Assembly (NCBI GenBank): GCA_039725955.1 | Contig: CP091034.1 | Coordinates: forward strand, 4,212,001-4,276,000 | DNA length: 64,000 nucleotides | Direction: 5' to 3' | From: Sinorhizobium sp. B11 | GTDB lineage: Bacteria; Pseudomonadota; Alphaproteobacteria; Rhizobiales; Rhizobiaceae | Part shown: positions 33,301 to 42,113 of the stretch, one piece after another | Layout of the letters: the number at the start of each line of letters is the position of its first letter | Position numbering within the stretch: the stretch's first letter is position 1 | The notes under the pieces: model-generated | Database searches by the model: none | Seen by the model: the letters and a program-made list of their open reading frames with translations, nothing else | Told to the model about the DNA's origin: nothing | Translations under genes and position numbers: made by a program

Positions 33301-36300
33301 AAGCTCGCCAACGGATTTGTTCCCGATCTTGCTGCCGAAGGCACGGTTTCGGGGACGGTCAACGCAACGGGCACGCCGGCGGCACCAGCGGCCGATTTCA
33401 AGCTGAACTGGAAAGGCGCCGCGACAAGCCAGACAAAGAGCGCCGGACTTGCCGGTCTGTCGCTCAACGCATCCGGCAGGTTTGCGGATAACAAGCTCGA
33501 TTTCGATACGGCACTCACCGGCAAGGGCAAATTATCGCTGAAAGCTCTCGGCAACGTCGCGATTACCGGAGCCACGATCGGCAACATCAAGGTCGATGCC
33601 GAGCTTGCGAATGTCCCCGCGAATGTCGCCAATGGTTTCGTGAAGGATCTGGACGCCGGCGGAACGATTTCAGGCACCGCCTCGGCATCGGGGACGCTTG
33701 CCGCACCGGCTGCGGATTTCAAGCTCAGTTGGCAGGATGCCACGACACGGCACACCAAGACCGCCGGCCTGACCGGACTGGATCTTGCGGCAACAGGCCA
33801 TTTTGCCGACCAGAAACTCGATTTCGATGCCAGCCTCACCGGACCGAAAACCTTGTCGCTGAAGGCGGCGGGCAATATCGAGCTTGTGGGGACGGCGGTG
33901 CGCAATCTCAAGGTCGATGCCGATCTCGCAAACCTTCCTGCCAATCTCGCCAACGGCTTCGTTCCCGATCTCGGCGCTGAAGGAACGATTTCCGGCAAGG
34001 CGTCGGCCTCGGGCTCGTTGCCGACACCGGCTGTCACCTTCGATCTCGCCTGGGCCAATGCGGCAACGCGCCAGACAAAGAGTAATGGCCTCACCGATCT
34101 TTCCGCCCGGGCCACCGGCAAATATGAAAATAACAGAGTCGATTTCGACGCCAATCTCGGCAGTGGCAATGGCGCGCTGCTGAAGGCGAACGGCGGGGTA
34201 ACGATCGACGGCACCGCCATTCGCGACCTCGCCGTCAACGCTGACATTGCCGGACTGCCCGCAAACCTCGCCAATGGCTTCGTGCCCGGTCTTGGCGCCG
34301 AGGGCATAATCTCCGGCACTGCAGTCACCTCAGGCACGCCGACGGAGCCGGTGGTCGATTTCAAGCTCGACTGGACGAACGCGGCAACGCGCCAAACCAA
34401 GACCGCCGGTCTTTCTGGCCTCGCGCTTGCCGCTTCCGGCAAATATGTCACCAACCGTCTGGATTTCGACGCCAATCTCAATGGCAAGGGTGGCGTGTCG
34501 CTGAAAGCCGCCGGCAATCTCGCGCTGGCAGGCACCACGATCCAGGGCATCGATGCAAAGGCCGATATCACCAACCTGCCGGCCGCCGTCGCCAATGGTT
34601 TCGTCCCCGATATTGGAGCCGAAGGCATCATCACAGCGACGGCCACGGCCTCAGGATCACTGACCGCCCCGACGGCCAATTTCAAGATCGACTGGAAAAA
34701 CGCCGGGACGAAACAGACGAGAACTGCCGGCCTCTCCGGCCTGGCGCTCGCCGCTTCGGGCAAACTCAATAAGGATCGGCTGGATTTCGATGCCAATCTC
34801 AACGGCAGCGGCGGCGTCTCGCTGAAGGCATCCGGCAATCTCGATATAGCCGGAACGACCATCAAGGGCGTCAACGCCAAGGCCGACGTCACCAATCTCC
34901 CGGCTGCCGTAGCCAACGGTTTTGTTCCGAACCTTGGTGCGGCCGGAGCCATCTCCGCAACCGCAACTGCTTCCGGCGCACTTCCCCTTCCCTCGGTTGA
35001 TTTCAAGGTCGACTGGAAGAATGCCGAAACGAGCCAGACGAGGAGCGCCGGCCTTGCCCCGCTCACCATCGGCGCAAGCGGCAAGCTGGCCGACAACCGC
35101 CTGACGGTCGACACCAGCCTTGCCGGCGACGGCGGATTGTCGCTGAGAGGCGGCGGCAATCTCGCAATGACAGGCAACCGCGCCATGTCGATGCGTTTCA
35201 ACGGCAGCCTTCCCTTCGCCGTTCTCGGCGCACAACTCGCCCAGCAAGGTCTCGTTGCCGAAGGCGTCGCCAATGTGAACCTGGAAGTCAGCGGTACGAC
35301 GGCTGCCCCTGTTATCAACGGCACGGTCACCACGGATGGCGCAAAGCTGATCGACGTGCGCCGCAACCTCGCCCTCGAAGGCCTCGGCGCGACCATTACC
35401 TTCAACGGCCAGCAGGCCGTCATTTCTCGGCTGAACGGCAGGCTCGCAAGCGGCGGCTCTATTTCGGCCAGCGGCTCGGTCGGCATCAGCGGCACCTTCC
35501 CCGCCGACCTTTCCATTCGTCTGGATCATGCAGTCTATGTCGACGGCACTTTGGTTGTCGCAACCGTGGACGGGGCGCTCGGACTAAAGGGACCGTTGCT
35601 CTCCAATCCCATGCTTAATGGTAAGCTCCACATCGACAAGGCGTCGATCACCGTGCCGGAGAGGTTGCCGACGTCCCTGCGCGAAATCGATATACGCCAC
35701 ATCCACGCGCCGCCTGCAGTACTTGCCCAGCTCAAAAACAATGCGCAGCAGCAGCCACGGGAAAAGTCTTCGACCATAATGCTGGATATCCAGCTCGACG
35801 CGCCCTCGCAGATCTTCGTGCGCGGCCGTGGCATCGACGCGGAAGTCGGCGGCAACATTACGATCCGCGGCTCGGCCGCAGCACCCGAAGTTGCCGGCGC
35901 CTTCACCATGCGCCGCGGGCGTCTGACGATCCTCAACCGCCGCCTCGATTTCTCCGACCGCAGCCGCATCACTTTCGCCGGTGACCTGACGCCCGCCCTC
36001 GACATGGAAGCAACCTCCACCTCGGGCAGCACGACGCTGACAGTCGATGTTGCCGGCCTTGCGACTGACCCCGCTATCACCTTCTCCTCCTCGCCGGCCC
36101 TGCCGCAGGATGAAGTGCTGGCCCAGCTGATCTTCGGCCAGTCCATGTCACGCCTTTCTCCGGTGCAGATCGCCCAGCTTGCCGATGCCGTCAGCCAGCT
36201 CGCCGGCAACCGCTCGACCTCGCTCTTCGAAGGTCTGCGCAACCAACTCGGCGTCGATGATCTCGACATCAGCACCGACTCGAAGGGCCAGACCAGTGTC

Positions 36301-36471
36301 AGCGTCGGCCGCTATCTCAACGAGCGGACCTATTTCGAGCTGCAACAGGGCGGAGAAGCCGGTGCCAAGGCGATTATCAATCTCGATGTCGGCCGCGGCG
36401 TGAAGCTGCGCGGTGCCGCCGGCGGCAACGGATCGGGCGAAGCCGGGATCGTCTACGAGCACGAGTATTGA
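30364..36471 (+). CDS. tamB: Translocation/assembly module TamB, with seven 107-aa repeats
   Basis: A 2035-aa AsmA-like protein anchored in the inner membrane by the N-terminal helix (MNWIMRLVGYGLGAVLILAVIALAIFG) and spanning the periplasm toward TamA. The long middle is a beta-helical groove; the C-terminal DUF490 domain (about the last 330 residues) ends in YEHEY after GRYLNERTYFELQQG. The protein is longer than the roughly 1250-1500 aa common in the family because of seven tandem units of exactly 107 residues (32971-35217). The ATG at 30364 is used; 30370 and 30385 are alternatives. Confidence 0.9.
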   Translation: MQMLAKIMNWIMRLVGYGLGAVLILAVIALAIFGFTSFGARIITENVASALSNRDMTISVREPEGLLTGGLRAAEITLSDTRGTFAEVRGIAIDWNPLALLTGTFSAKQVSVASIDVRRKPVRTLPSRPAPPEEQGSSGFRLPIKVDIEHIALPDISLAAPLTGRAFSLAATGNLRADGDGGEAIINVNRHQVADAKLSADVAFTPANSHLRLNAQLAEPQGGLLAGFLGLPGSPAVNIALNGEGPISDWNGKLQAALDGQQRASLEGKHAITADGLHHLDLKGGGDVSSLLPMAFRPLFAGQTNIDVSATFDDHGKIDIQTGNLATGSVVIAASGTLDPAGNNSLNANVLGTSGPVDFRWPLADGEARFMISGLNLAMTGQAQAVRINASGSLDSATMPQADIGNVKLTAKSDAFNLANGAGDIQLRLVAGDATFTEPNLNRAVRGPITLVAPLQISRNGIGFNGTTIESANIGADLNGSYRLADNTLTGNAKFVVQPAALPPAVAEKFDAPINLETQVAGTIPSKVALSNITIKSPTIEAGGNVALEDDVLTADLAGKLPDIGKLLSGTSGEADYSVRASGTLPALALTANVKAASLQMADRKVGNLNIDLTGSADPAAPQGRVAGTGTIDGQPIGINGDVRSENGTISIPALTADVGSNRLTGNLTLSSGMTPAGVLTFDFPDIGLLAALGGQKAEGDLKGSVDITGNDGKIALKIAANGNGIRRDTLTIAKPAIDVTVSDIQAFAANGTIRADEFGIGTNKLTGIALDFAQQQTRTDFNLNAGYDGNPLQAGGSVQSAGGMIDLSLDHFAAKPRNIPVELASPAQVNVTKGVASLNGLTVKTGSGSVSVTGSAGETLKLDAVITDLPASLANSFVPNLAADGAISGTVNVTGTSAAPVVNFKLDWKDAATSHTKGAGIAPLGVSTSGTFAENKLTFDGGISGADGLSLKAGGDVGLADPNGPTLNINADIVSLPAKLANGFVPDLAAEGTVSGTVNATGTPAAPAADFKLNWKGAATSQTKSAGLAGLSLNASGRFADNKLDFDTALTGKGKLSLKALGNVAITGATIGNIKVDAELANVPANVANGFVKDLDAGGTISGTASASGTLAAPAADFKLSWQDATTRHTKTAGLTGLDLAATGHFADQKLDFDASLTGPKTLSLKAAGNIELVGTAVRNLKVDADLANLPANLANGFVPDLGAEGTISGKASASGSLPTPAVTFDLAWANAATRQTKSNGLTDLSARATGKYENNRVDFDANLGSGNGALLKANGGVTIDGTAIRDLAVNADIAGLPANLANGFVPGLGAEGIISGTAVTSGTPTEPVVDFKLDWTNAATRQTKTAGLSGLALAASGKYVTNRLDFDANLNGKGGVSLKAAGNLALAGTTIQGIDAKADITNLPAAVANGFVPDIGAEGIITATATASGSLTAPTANFKIDWKNAGTKQTRTAGLSGLALAASGKLNKDRLDFDANLNGSGGVSLKASGNLDIAGTTIKGVNAKADVTNLPAAVANGFVPNLGAAGAISATATASGALPLPSVDFKVDWKNAETSQTRSAGLAPLTIGASGKLADNRLTVDTSLAGDGGLSLRGGGNLAMTGNRAMSMRFNGSLPFAVLGAQLAQQGLVAEGVANVNLEVSGTTAAPVINGTVTTDGAKLIDVRRNLALEGLGATITFNGQQAVISRLNGRLASGGSISASGSVGISGTFPADLSIRLDHAVYVDGTLVVATVDGALGLKGPLLSNPMLNGKLHIDKASITVPERLPTSLREIDIRHIHAPPAVLAQLKNNAQQQPREKSSTIMLDIQLDAPSQIFVRGRGIDAEVGGNITIRGSAAAPEVAGAFTMRRGRLTILNRRLDFSDRSRITFAGDLTPALDMEATSTSGSTTLTVDVAGLATDPAITFSSSPALPQDEVLAQLIFGQSMSRLSPVQIAQLADAVSQLAGNRSTSLFEGLRNQLGVDDLDISTDSKGQTSVSVGRYLNERTYFELQQGGEAGAKAIINLDVGRGVKLRGAAGGNGSGEAGIVYEHEY
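32971..35217 (+). repeat. Seven tandem 321-nt (107-aa) units inside tamB
   Basis: The unit starts LPA.LANGFVP.L..EG.ISGT..ASG, followed by a FKLDWKNA.TRQTK.AGL segment, a LDFDANL-like strand and an SLKA.GN.. strand. Starts fall at 32971, 33292, 33613, 33934, 34255, 34576 and 34897, always exactly 321 bases apart. A degenerate eighth copy (LPFAVLGAQLAQQGLVAEG) follows at 35209. The copies differ in sequence, yet not one indel changes the period. Confidence 0.9.
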
Positions 36472-36478
36472 GGCCGGG

Positions 36479-36907
36479 CTAGAAGCTCGTCTTGCTGGTC
36501 TTGAGCAGAATGTTGGTTTCGGTCGTGTTGATACCGTCGACGAGACGTATCCGGCGCAGCGTTTCATCGAAAGAGGCGAGGTCCCGATCCTCGAGCTCGG
36601 CGACGAAATCCCATTTGCCGTTGGTGCTGTGCAATGCGCGTACCTGGGGCAGGCCACGCAATTGGGCAGCAACCTTGTCGGCAAGCTTGCCATGCACTTC
36701 GATCATGACGATCGCCCGAACGCCGGCCGAACGTGTCTCGTGACCGGTGCGGATGGTAAAGCCGGCGATCGTCCCGTTTTCCACGAGCCGGTCGATGCGG
36801 GCAGTCACCGTTGCACGCGAAGCGCCGGTCAGCGCCGCAAGCGACGAAACGGAGATTCGCGCATTGTGCCGAAGCGCACTCAAAAGCTCGTTGTCGAGGT
36901 CGTCCAT
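36479..36907 (-). CDS. Lrp/AsnC-family transcriptional regulator
   Basis: A 142-aa regulator with an N-terminal winged helix-turn-helix (MDDLDNELLSALRHNARISVSSLAALTGASRATVTARIDRLVENGTIAGFTI) and a C-terminal RAM/ligand-binding domain (about 65-140). It is divergent from the arginase/ornithine aminotransferase genes over a 131-base AT-rich gap, so it is the likely arginine- or ornithine-responsive regulator of that operon. Its stop is seven bases from the convergent tamB stop. Confidence 0.9.
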   Translation of the reverse strand: MDDLDNELLSALRHNARISVSSLAALTGASRATVTARIDRLVENGTIAGFTIRTGHETRSAGVRAIVMIEVHGKLADKVAAQLRGLPQVRALHSTNGKWDFVAELEDRDLASFDETLRRIRLVDGINTTETNILLKTSKTSF

Positions 36908-37038
36908 GATTTCACTTTGTCAAATTAGCCTTATCAATCTGCGCAATCATAATCCATTTCTGACACTTTTCCATCTATTTGCCGCCGCGTCTTTATCCCA
37001 CTATCGGCCAAAACAGGCCTCACAACGGAGCCCTACGA
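36908..37038. promoter_or_regulatory. Divergent control region, Lrp regulator / arginase
   Basis: A 131-base AT-rich region between the lrp-type gene and rocF. It has the TTTGTCAAATTA and TTATCAATCTG type AT-rich half-sites expected of an Lrp target, but no perfect palindrome, so individual operators are not called. Confidence 0.4.
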
Positions 37039-37974
37039 ATGGAAGTACAATCTCAATCTGTCGCCCTCGTCGGTGTTCCCCTTGAGGAGGGTTCCGGCCG
37101 CAGAGGCGCGGGCATGGGCCCGACAGCATTGCGTATCGCAGGCATCGACAAGGCTCTGGCCGAGCTCGGCCACACAGTCGTCGATACGGGCGATCTCAGC
37201 GTCGTCCCGGCCAGGGACCTTCCCAATCATCCGAAAGCGCATAATCTCCGCGTGGTCGGCGCCTACACGCGCGCGCTCGAAGCAGCCACATATGACGCAG
37301 CGAAAGCCGGCCATTTCCCGCTGATCCTCGGTGGCGACCACAGCCTTTCCATGGGTAGCGTCTCAGGCATGGCGCGTTATGCCGCCGAAAAGGGCCGCCC
37401 GCTCTTCGTCCTTTGGCTCGACGCCCATTCGGATTTCAATACGCCCGAGACCTCGCCGTCAGGCAATATTCACGGCATGCCCGTCGCCTTCTTCTGCGGC
37501 CTGGCGGATTTTGCAGAGATCCTGCCGAGGGACCGCGCATTCGTCGATCCGGAGAAGATCTTTCAGGTGGGCATCCGCTCAGTCGATGCGGCCGAGCGGG
37601 TCGAAATCCGCAGGCACGGCGTCAATGTCTTCGATATGCGTTCACTCGACGAACAGGGCGTGGCCGTGATCCTTCGCCAGATTCTGGAAACGGTCGAGAA
37701 GGCGAACGGCCTGCTGCATGTCAGTTTCGATGTCGATTTCCTCGATCCGGATTTTGCGCCCGGCGTAGGCACCACCGTTCCCGGCGGCGCCACCTTCCGC
37801 GAAGCGCACCTCATCATGGAGATGCTGTCCGACAGCGGCCTCGTCTCCTCGCTCGACCTCGTCGAACTCAATCCTTTCCTTGATGATCGCGGCAAGAGCG
37901 CCCGCATCATGGTGGAGATGACGGCAAGCCTCTTCGGTCGCCGCATCTTCGATCGTCCTACACGCGCCGCATAA
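37039..37974 (+). CDS. rocF: Arginase
   Basis: A 311-aa binuclear-manganese ureohydrolase converting arginine to ornithine and urea. The three metal-binding motifs are present: GGDHS (98-102), DAHSDFN (128-134) and, after SGNIHGMP, SFDVDFLDP. The ATG at 37039 has GGAG eight bases upstream. It begins the rocF-rocD catabolic operon and is divergent from the Lrp regulator. Confidence 0.95.
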   Translation: MEVQSQSVALVGVPLEEGSGRRGAGMGPTALRIAGIDKALAELGHTVVDTGDLSVVPARDLPNHPKAHNLRVVGAYTRALEAATYDAAKAGHFPLILGGDHSLSMGSVSGMARYAAEKGRPLFVLWLDAHSDFNTPETSPSGNIHGMPVAFFCGLADFAEILPRDRAFVDPEKIFQVGIRSVDAAERVEIRRHGVNVFDMRSLDEQGVAVILRQILETVEKANGLLHVSFDVDFLDPDFAPGVGTTVPGGATFREAHLIMEMLSDSGLVSSLDLVELNPFLDDRGKSARIMVEMTASLFGRRIFDRPTRAA

Positions 37975-37987
37975 GGGAGCACCGGCC

Positions 37988-39187
<1,200 letters not shown>

Positions 39188-39538
39188 AGTAAAACCAGAT
39201 TTATCTTACAACCATTACTATCTACCGGAGGAGAAAAACTAATTCTCCTCCATAAAAATTTGTAAAAGTGGCGCAATAATCCGATTAAATCTGGATTTGG
39301 TTACTCATTATTAATCCTGAAAATCATACTTAATCGATGTGAATGTCGCTAATCCTGAGCCTTGGAGCCACAGATCGAGATTCACGATAACATTGATACC
39401 GATTCACCTCGTTTGTGAAGCAGGACAGACTTCAAGTATTGTCGGATATACTGCAATGTTGTGGCAGGTCCGCATTACTCAAATCCGGTCCATTCTCCGA
39501 GAGATCGGCTGGTAGCAACCACACATCGGAGGGTCGGA
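39188..39538. other. Intergenic region before the first chemoreceptor
   Basis: A 351-base AT-rich gap. It starts with a hairpin GGAGGAGAA (39227-39235) / TTCTCCTCC (39243-39251), flanked by a wider inverted pair CCAGATTTA (39195) / TAAATCTGG (39286). Further on lies TTGTGAAGCA (39413-39422), also found before the second chemoreceptor gene. No gene was found. Confidence 0.45.
39227..39251 (+). terminator. Hairpin after rocD
   Basis: A perfect nine-bp stem GGAGGAGAA/TTCTCCTCC with loop AAACTAA; the following ATAAAAATTT is AT-rich but not a clean T tract. Confidence 0.5.
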
Positions 39539-41329
39539 ATGTCATTGTTTTCGCTGGGTGCGACGCCGGATTCACGCGCGATTGTCACAGCTCTCATGAA
39601 GTCGCAGGCGACGATCGAATTCGACCTGCAGGGAAAGATCCTGAATGCGAACGAGAATTTCTGCCGAGCGCTGGGCTACAAGCTAAGCGACATTGTCGGC
39701 AAGCATCACAGTATTTTCTGTGAGCCGGACTATGTTGCCTCCCCGGCCTACCGGGAATTCTGGCAGAAGCTCGGCAGAGGCGAATTCGATACCGGTGAAT
39801 ACAAGCGCATTGGCAAGGATGGCCGCGAAGTCTGGATCCAGGCGAGCTACAACCCGCTGATGTCGGGCGGCAAACCCTATAAGATCGTCAAGCTGGCAAG
39901 CGACGTGACCGCCGCCAAGCTGAAAGCCGCTGATGCCGAAGGCAAGATCGACGCTCTCTCGCGGGCTCAGGCCGTCATCGAGTTCACGCCTGATGGAGAG
40001 ATCCTGGAGGCGAACGAGAATTTCCTCTCGGTCATGGAGTACCGGCTGGAGGAAATCCGCGGCAAGCATCACGGCATGTTCTGCGACCCGGCCTATGTAC
40101 GTTCGGACGCCTACAAGGAATTCTGGAAGAAGCTAGCCGCCGGCCAGTTCGTCGCCGCGGAGTTTATGCGCATCGGCAAGGGCGGCAAGGTCGTCTGGAT
40201 CCAGGCATCCTATAACCCCATCTTCGACATGAGCGGCCGCGTCTTCAAGGTCGTCAAATTCGCGACCGACGTCACCGAGCGTGTCCGCGCCGTCGATGAT
40301 CTGGCCACTGGCCTGACCGCACTTGCCGAAGGCGATCTGACGAAGCGGGTCGAAAATCCTTTCCCGCCCGCGCTGGAAAAGGTCCGCACCGATTTCAACG
40401 CCGCGATCGACAAGCTCGGCAGCGCCATGCGTACGGTCCTCCTCAATGCCGAGGCGATCGCCAGCGGTGCGCGCGAAACGAAGGAAGCAGCCGACGTGCT
40501 GTCCAAACGCACCGAACAGCAGGCTGCGACAGTAGAGGAAACCGCTGCCGCACTCGATGAAATCACCCAGACCGTTGCCGACAGTGCCGGACGCGCCGCC
40601 GATGCGGGCAGCCTCGTTGCGGAAACGAAGCGCGGTGCGGAACATTCCGGCAGCATCGTCCGCAAGGCGGTCGATGCCATGGGCCAGATCGAGAAATCCT
40701 CACGCGAGATCAGCAATATCATCGGCGTGATTGACGAGATCGCCTTCCAGACCAACCTGCTGGCACTGAATGCCGGCGTCGAGGCGGCGCGCGCCGGTGA
40801 GGCCGGCAAGGGTTTTGCCGTCGTCGCCCAGGAGGTGCGCGAACTTGCACAGCGCTCGGCCAGCGCCGCCAAGGAAATCAAGGCGCTCATCACTGCTTCC
40901 TCGGAGCATGTGAAGAGTGGTGTCGACCTGGTCGGTCAGACCGGCCAGTCGCTGGAACGCATTGTTACCCAGGTCGGCAATATCGACATCAATGTCGCAG
41001 CGATCGTCGAGTCCTCCCGAGAGCAGTCGACCGGACTTGTCGAAATCAACAAGGCCGTCAACATCATGGATCAGGGCACGCAGCAAAATGCCGCCATGGT
41101 GGAGGAGACGACGGCGGCAAGTGCCCGACTTTCGTCCGAGACTGAAAACCTCCGCAATCTCGTTGCACAGTTTAGATTTGCGCAACACTCTTCCGTTAAT
41201 GTCATCCATAACCGCAACGATGCTTCGCAAGGCGCAAAGCCATCGTATGGTGTGAAGGCAAAGCTCGTCCGCGCTAATGGGGGCGCATCCGCTTCTGCCC
41301 TGGCTTATGACAGTTGGGAAGAATTCTAA
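39539..41329 (+). CDS. Soluble methyl-accepting chemotaxis protein, PAS-PAS-HAMP-MA
   Basis: A 596-aa chemoreceptor without membrane helices. Two PAS domains in tandem (about 15-130 and 137-252) share the NENF...LGY..EI.GKHH..FC layout, then a HAMP (about 255-310, LATGLTALAEGDLTKRV) and a long coiled-coil signalling domain whose hairpin tip is EIAFQTNLLALNAGVEAARAGEAGKGFAVVA. The last residues SWEEF form a CheR/CheB-tethering pentapeptide. The ATG at 39539 has GGAGGG upstream. The stop overlaps the cheW start (TAATG). Confidence 0.93.
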   Translation: MSLFSLGATPDSRAIVTALMKSQATIEFDLQGKILNANENFCRALGYKLSDIVGKHHSIFCEPDYVASPAYREFWQKLGRGEFDTGEYKRIGKDGREVWIQASYNPLMSGGKPYKIVKLASDVTAAKLKAADAEGKIDALSRAQAVIEFTPDGEILEANENFLSVMEYRLEEIRGKHHGMFCDPAYVRSDAYKEFWKKLAAGQFVAAEFMRIGKGGKVVWIQASYNPIFDMSGRVFKVVKFATDVTERVRAVDDLATGLTALAEGDLTKRVENPFPPALEKVRTDFNAAIDKLGSAMRTVLLNAEAIASGARETKEAADVLSKRTEQQAATVEETAAALDEITQTVADSAGRAADAGSLVAETKRGAEHSGSIVRKAVDAMGQIEKSSREISNIIGVIDEIAFQTNLLALNAGVEAARAGEAGKGFAVVAQEVRELAQRSASAAKEIKALITASSEHVKSGVDLVGQTGQSLERIVTQVGNIDINVAAIVESSREQSTGLVEINKAVNIMDQGTQQNAAMVEETTAASARLSSETENLRNLVAQFRFAQHSSVNVIHNRNDASQGAKPSYGVKAKLVRANGGASASALAYDSWEEF

Positions 41330-41805
41330 TGGCCACAATCAATTCCACTAGCTTCAGCGGCGATACGCTCGAAATCATTGCCTTCCGCCTCCATGATCAG
41401 GAATTCTGCGTCAAGACCACGACCATCCGCGAAATCCGTGGCTGGGCGCCGTCGACGCCGATCCCGCACTCTCCGGCCGACGTCATCGGTGTCATGAACC
41501 TGCGCGGTTCGGTCATCCCGATCATCGACCTCGCCTACAAGCTCGGCATGAAGAGCACTGTTGCCAATGAGCGCAGCGCCATCGTCGTTGCCGAAGTGCA
41601 CAATATGGTCATCGGCATGCTGGTCGATCGGGTTTCCGACATCCTGACGATTTCTTCCAGCCAGGTGCAACCCGTTCCTGAAGTGACCGCGTCCTTCGAC
41701 CGCGCTTTCTGCGAAGGTATCATCGCTTCCGAAAATGGCATGATCTGCTTCCTGAACCTTGCAAAAATGTTCAAGGAAAACGAGACGGACGAACTGGCCG
41801 CCTGA
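41329..41805 (+). CDS. cheW: Chemotaxis coupling protein CheW
   Basis: A 158-aa CheW-fold adaptor that links chemoreceptors to the CheA kinase. The IAFRLHDQEFCVKTTTIREIRGWAPSTPIPHSPADVIGVMNLRGSVIPIIDLAYKLG block is the standard N-terminal half, with the NLRG turn and the DVSD-like VDRVSDILTI strand later. Its ATG shares a base with the receptor stop. It is followed by a strong terminator at 41837-41864 and then a second receptor gene. Confidence 0.95.
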   Translation: MATINSTSFSGDTLEIIAFRLHDQEFCVKTTTIREIRGWAPSTPIPHSPADVIGVMNLRGSVIPIIDLAYKLGMKSTVANERSAIVVAEVHNMVIGMLVDRVSDILTISSSQVQPVPEVTASFDRAFCEGIIASENGMICFLNLAKMFKENETDELAA

Positions 41806-42113
41806 GCGCCACGCCAGGCAGTTTGACCGAGGCAAGAACCGCCCCACAAGGGCGGTTTTTTTTGTTCAGTCTAGGTGATCTGAACGTGTAATTTTCTTCC
41901 GGAAATATATATTTATTAGTATTGACTTTTATACAGAAAATTTACCGTCCACGATCATCATCGGTTGTGAAGCATCAAGAAGATACGATTTGTGATAGGT
42001 GAAAATAACGGTTGTTGCCCGGCCGTATTTTCACGCCGCGGACCCATGCTTGTTTGGTCTTCAATTCAGGGGTTGGGCGCGAATATACGCGTCCTATTTC
42101 AGAGGGGACGGGA
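41806..42113. other. Intergenic region between cheW and the second chemoreceptor
   Basis: A 308-base gap holding the cheW terminator at its left end and a promoter region for the second receptor. TTGTGAAGCA at 41965-41974 matches the element before the first receptor. No gene seen. Confidence 0.45.
41837..41864 (+). terminator. Rho-independent terminator after cheW
   Basis: AACCGCCC (41837-41844) and GGGCGGTT (41850-41857), loop CACAA, followed by a run of Ts (41856-41863). Confidence 0.95.

Noticed and set aside
32971..35217. Regular period suggesting a CRISPR array
   Set aside because: The 321-nt period is protein-coding throughout, the copies are diverged, and there are no short identical repeats with unique spacers or cas genes.
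33108..35516. An 802-codon open frame on the minus strand inside tamB
   Set aside because: It mirrors the 321-nt repeats of tamB and their GC-rich codon use. Its translation is low-complexity and has no recognisable domain or ribosome site.
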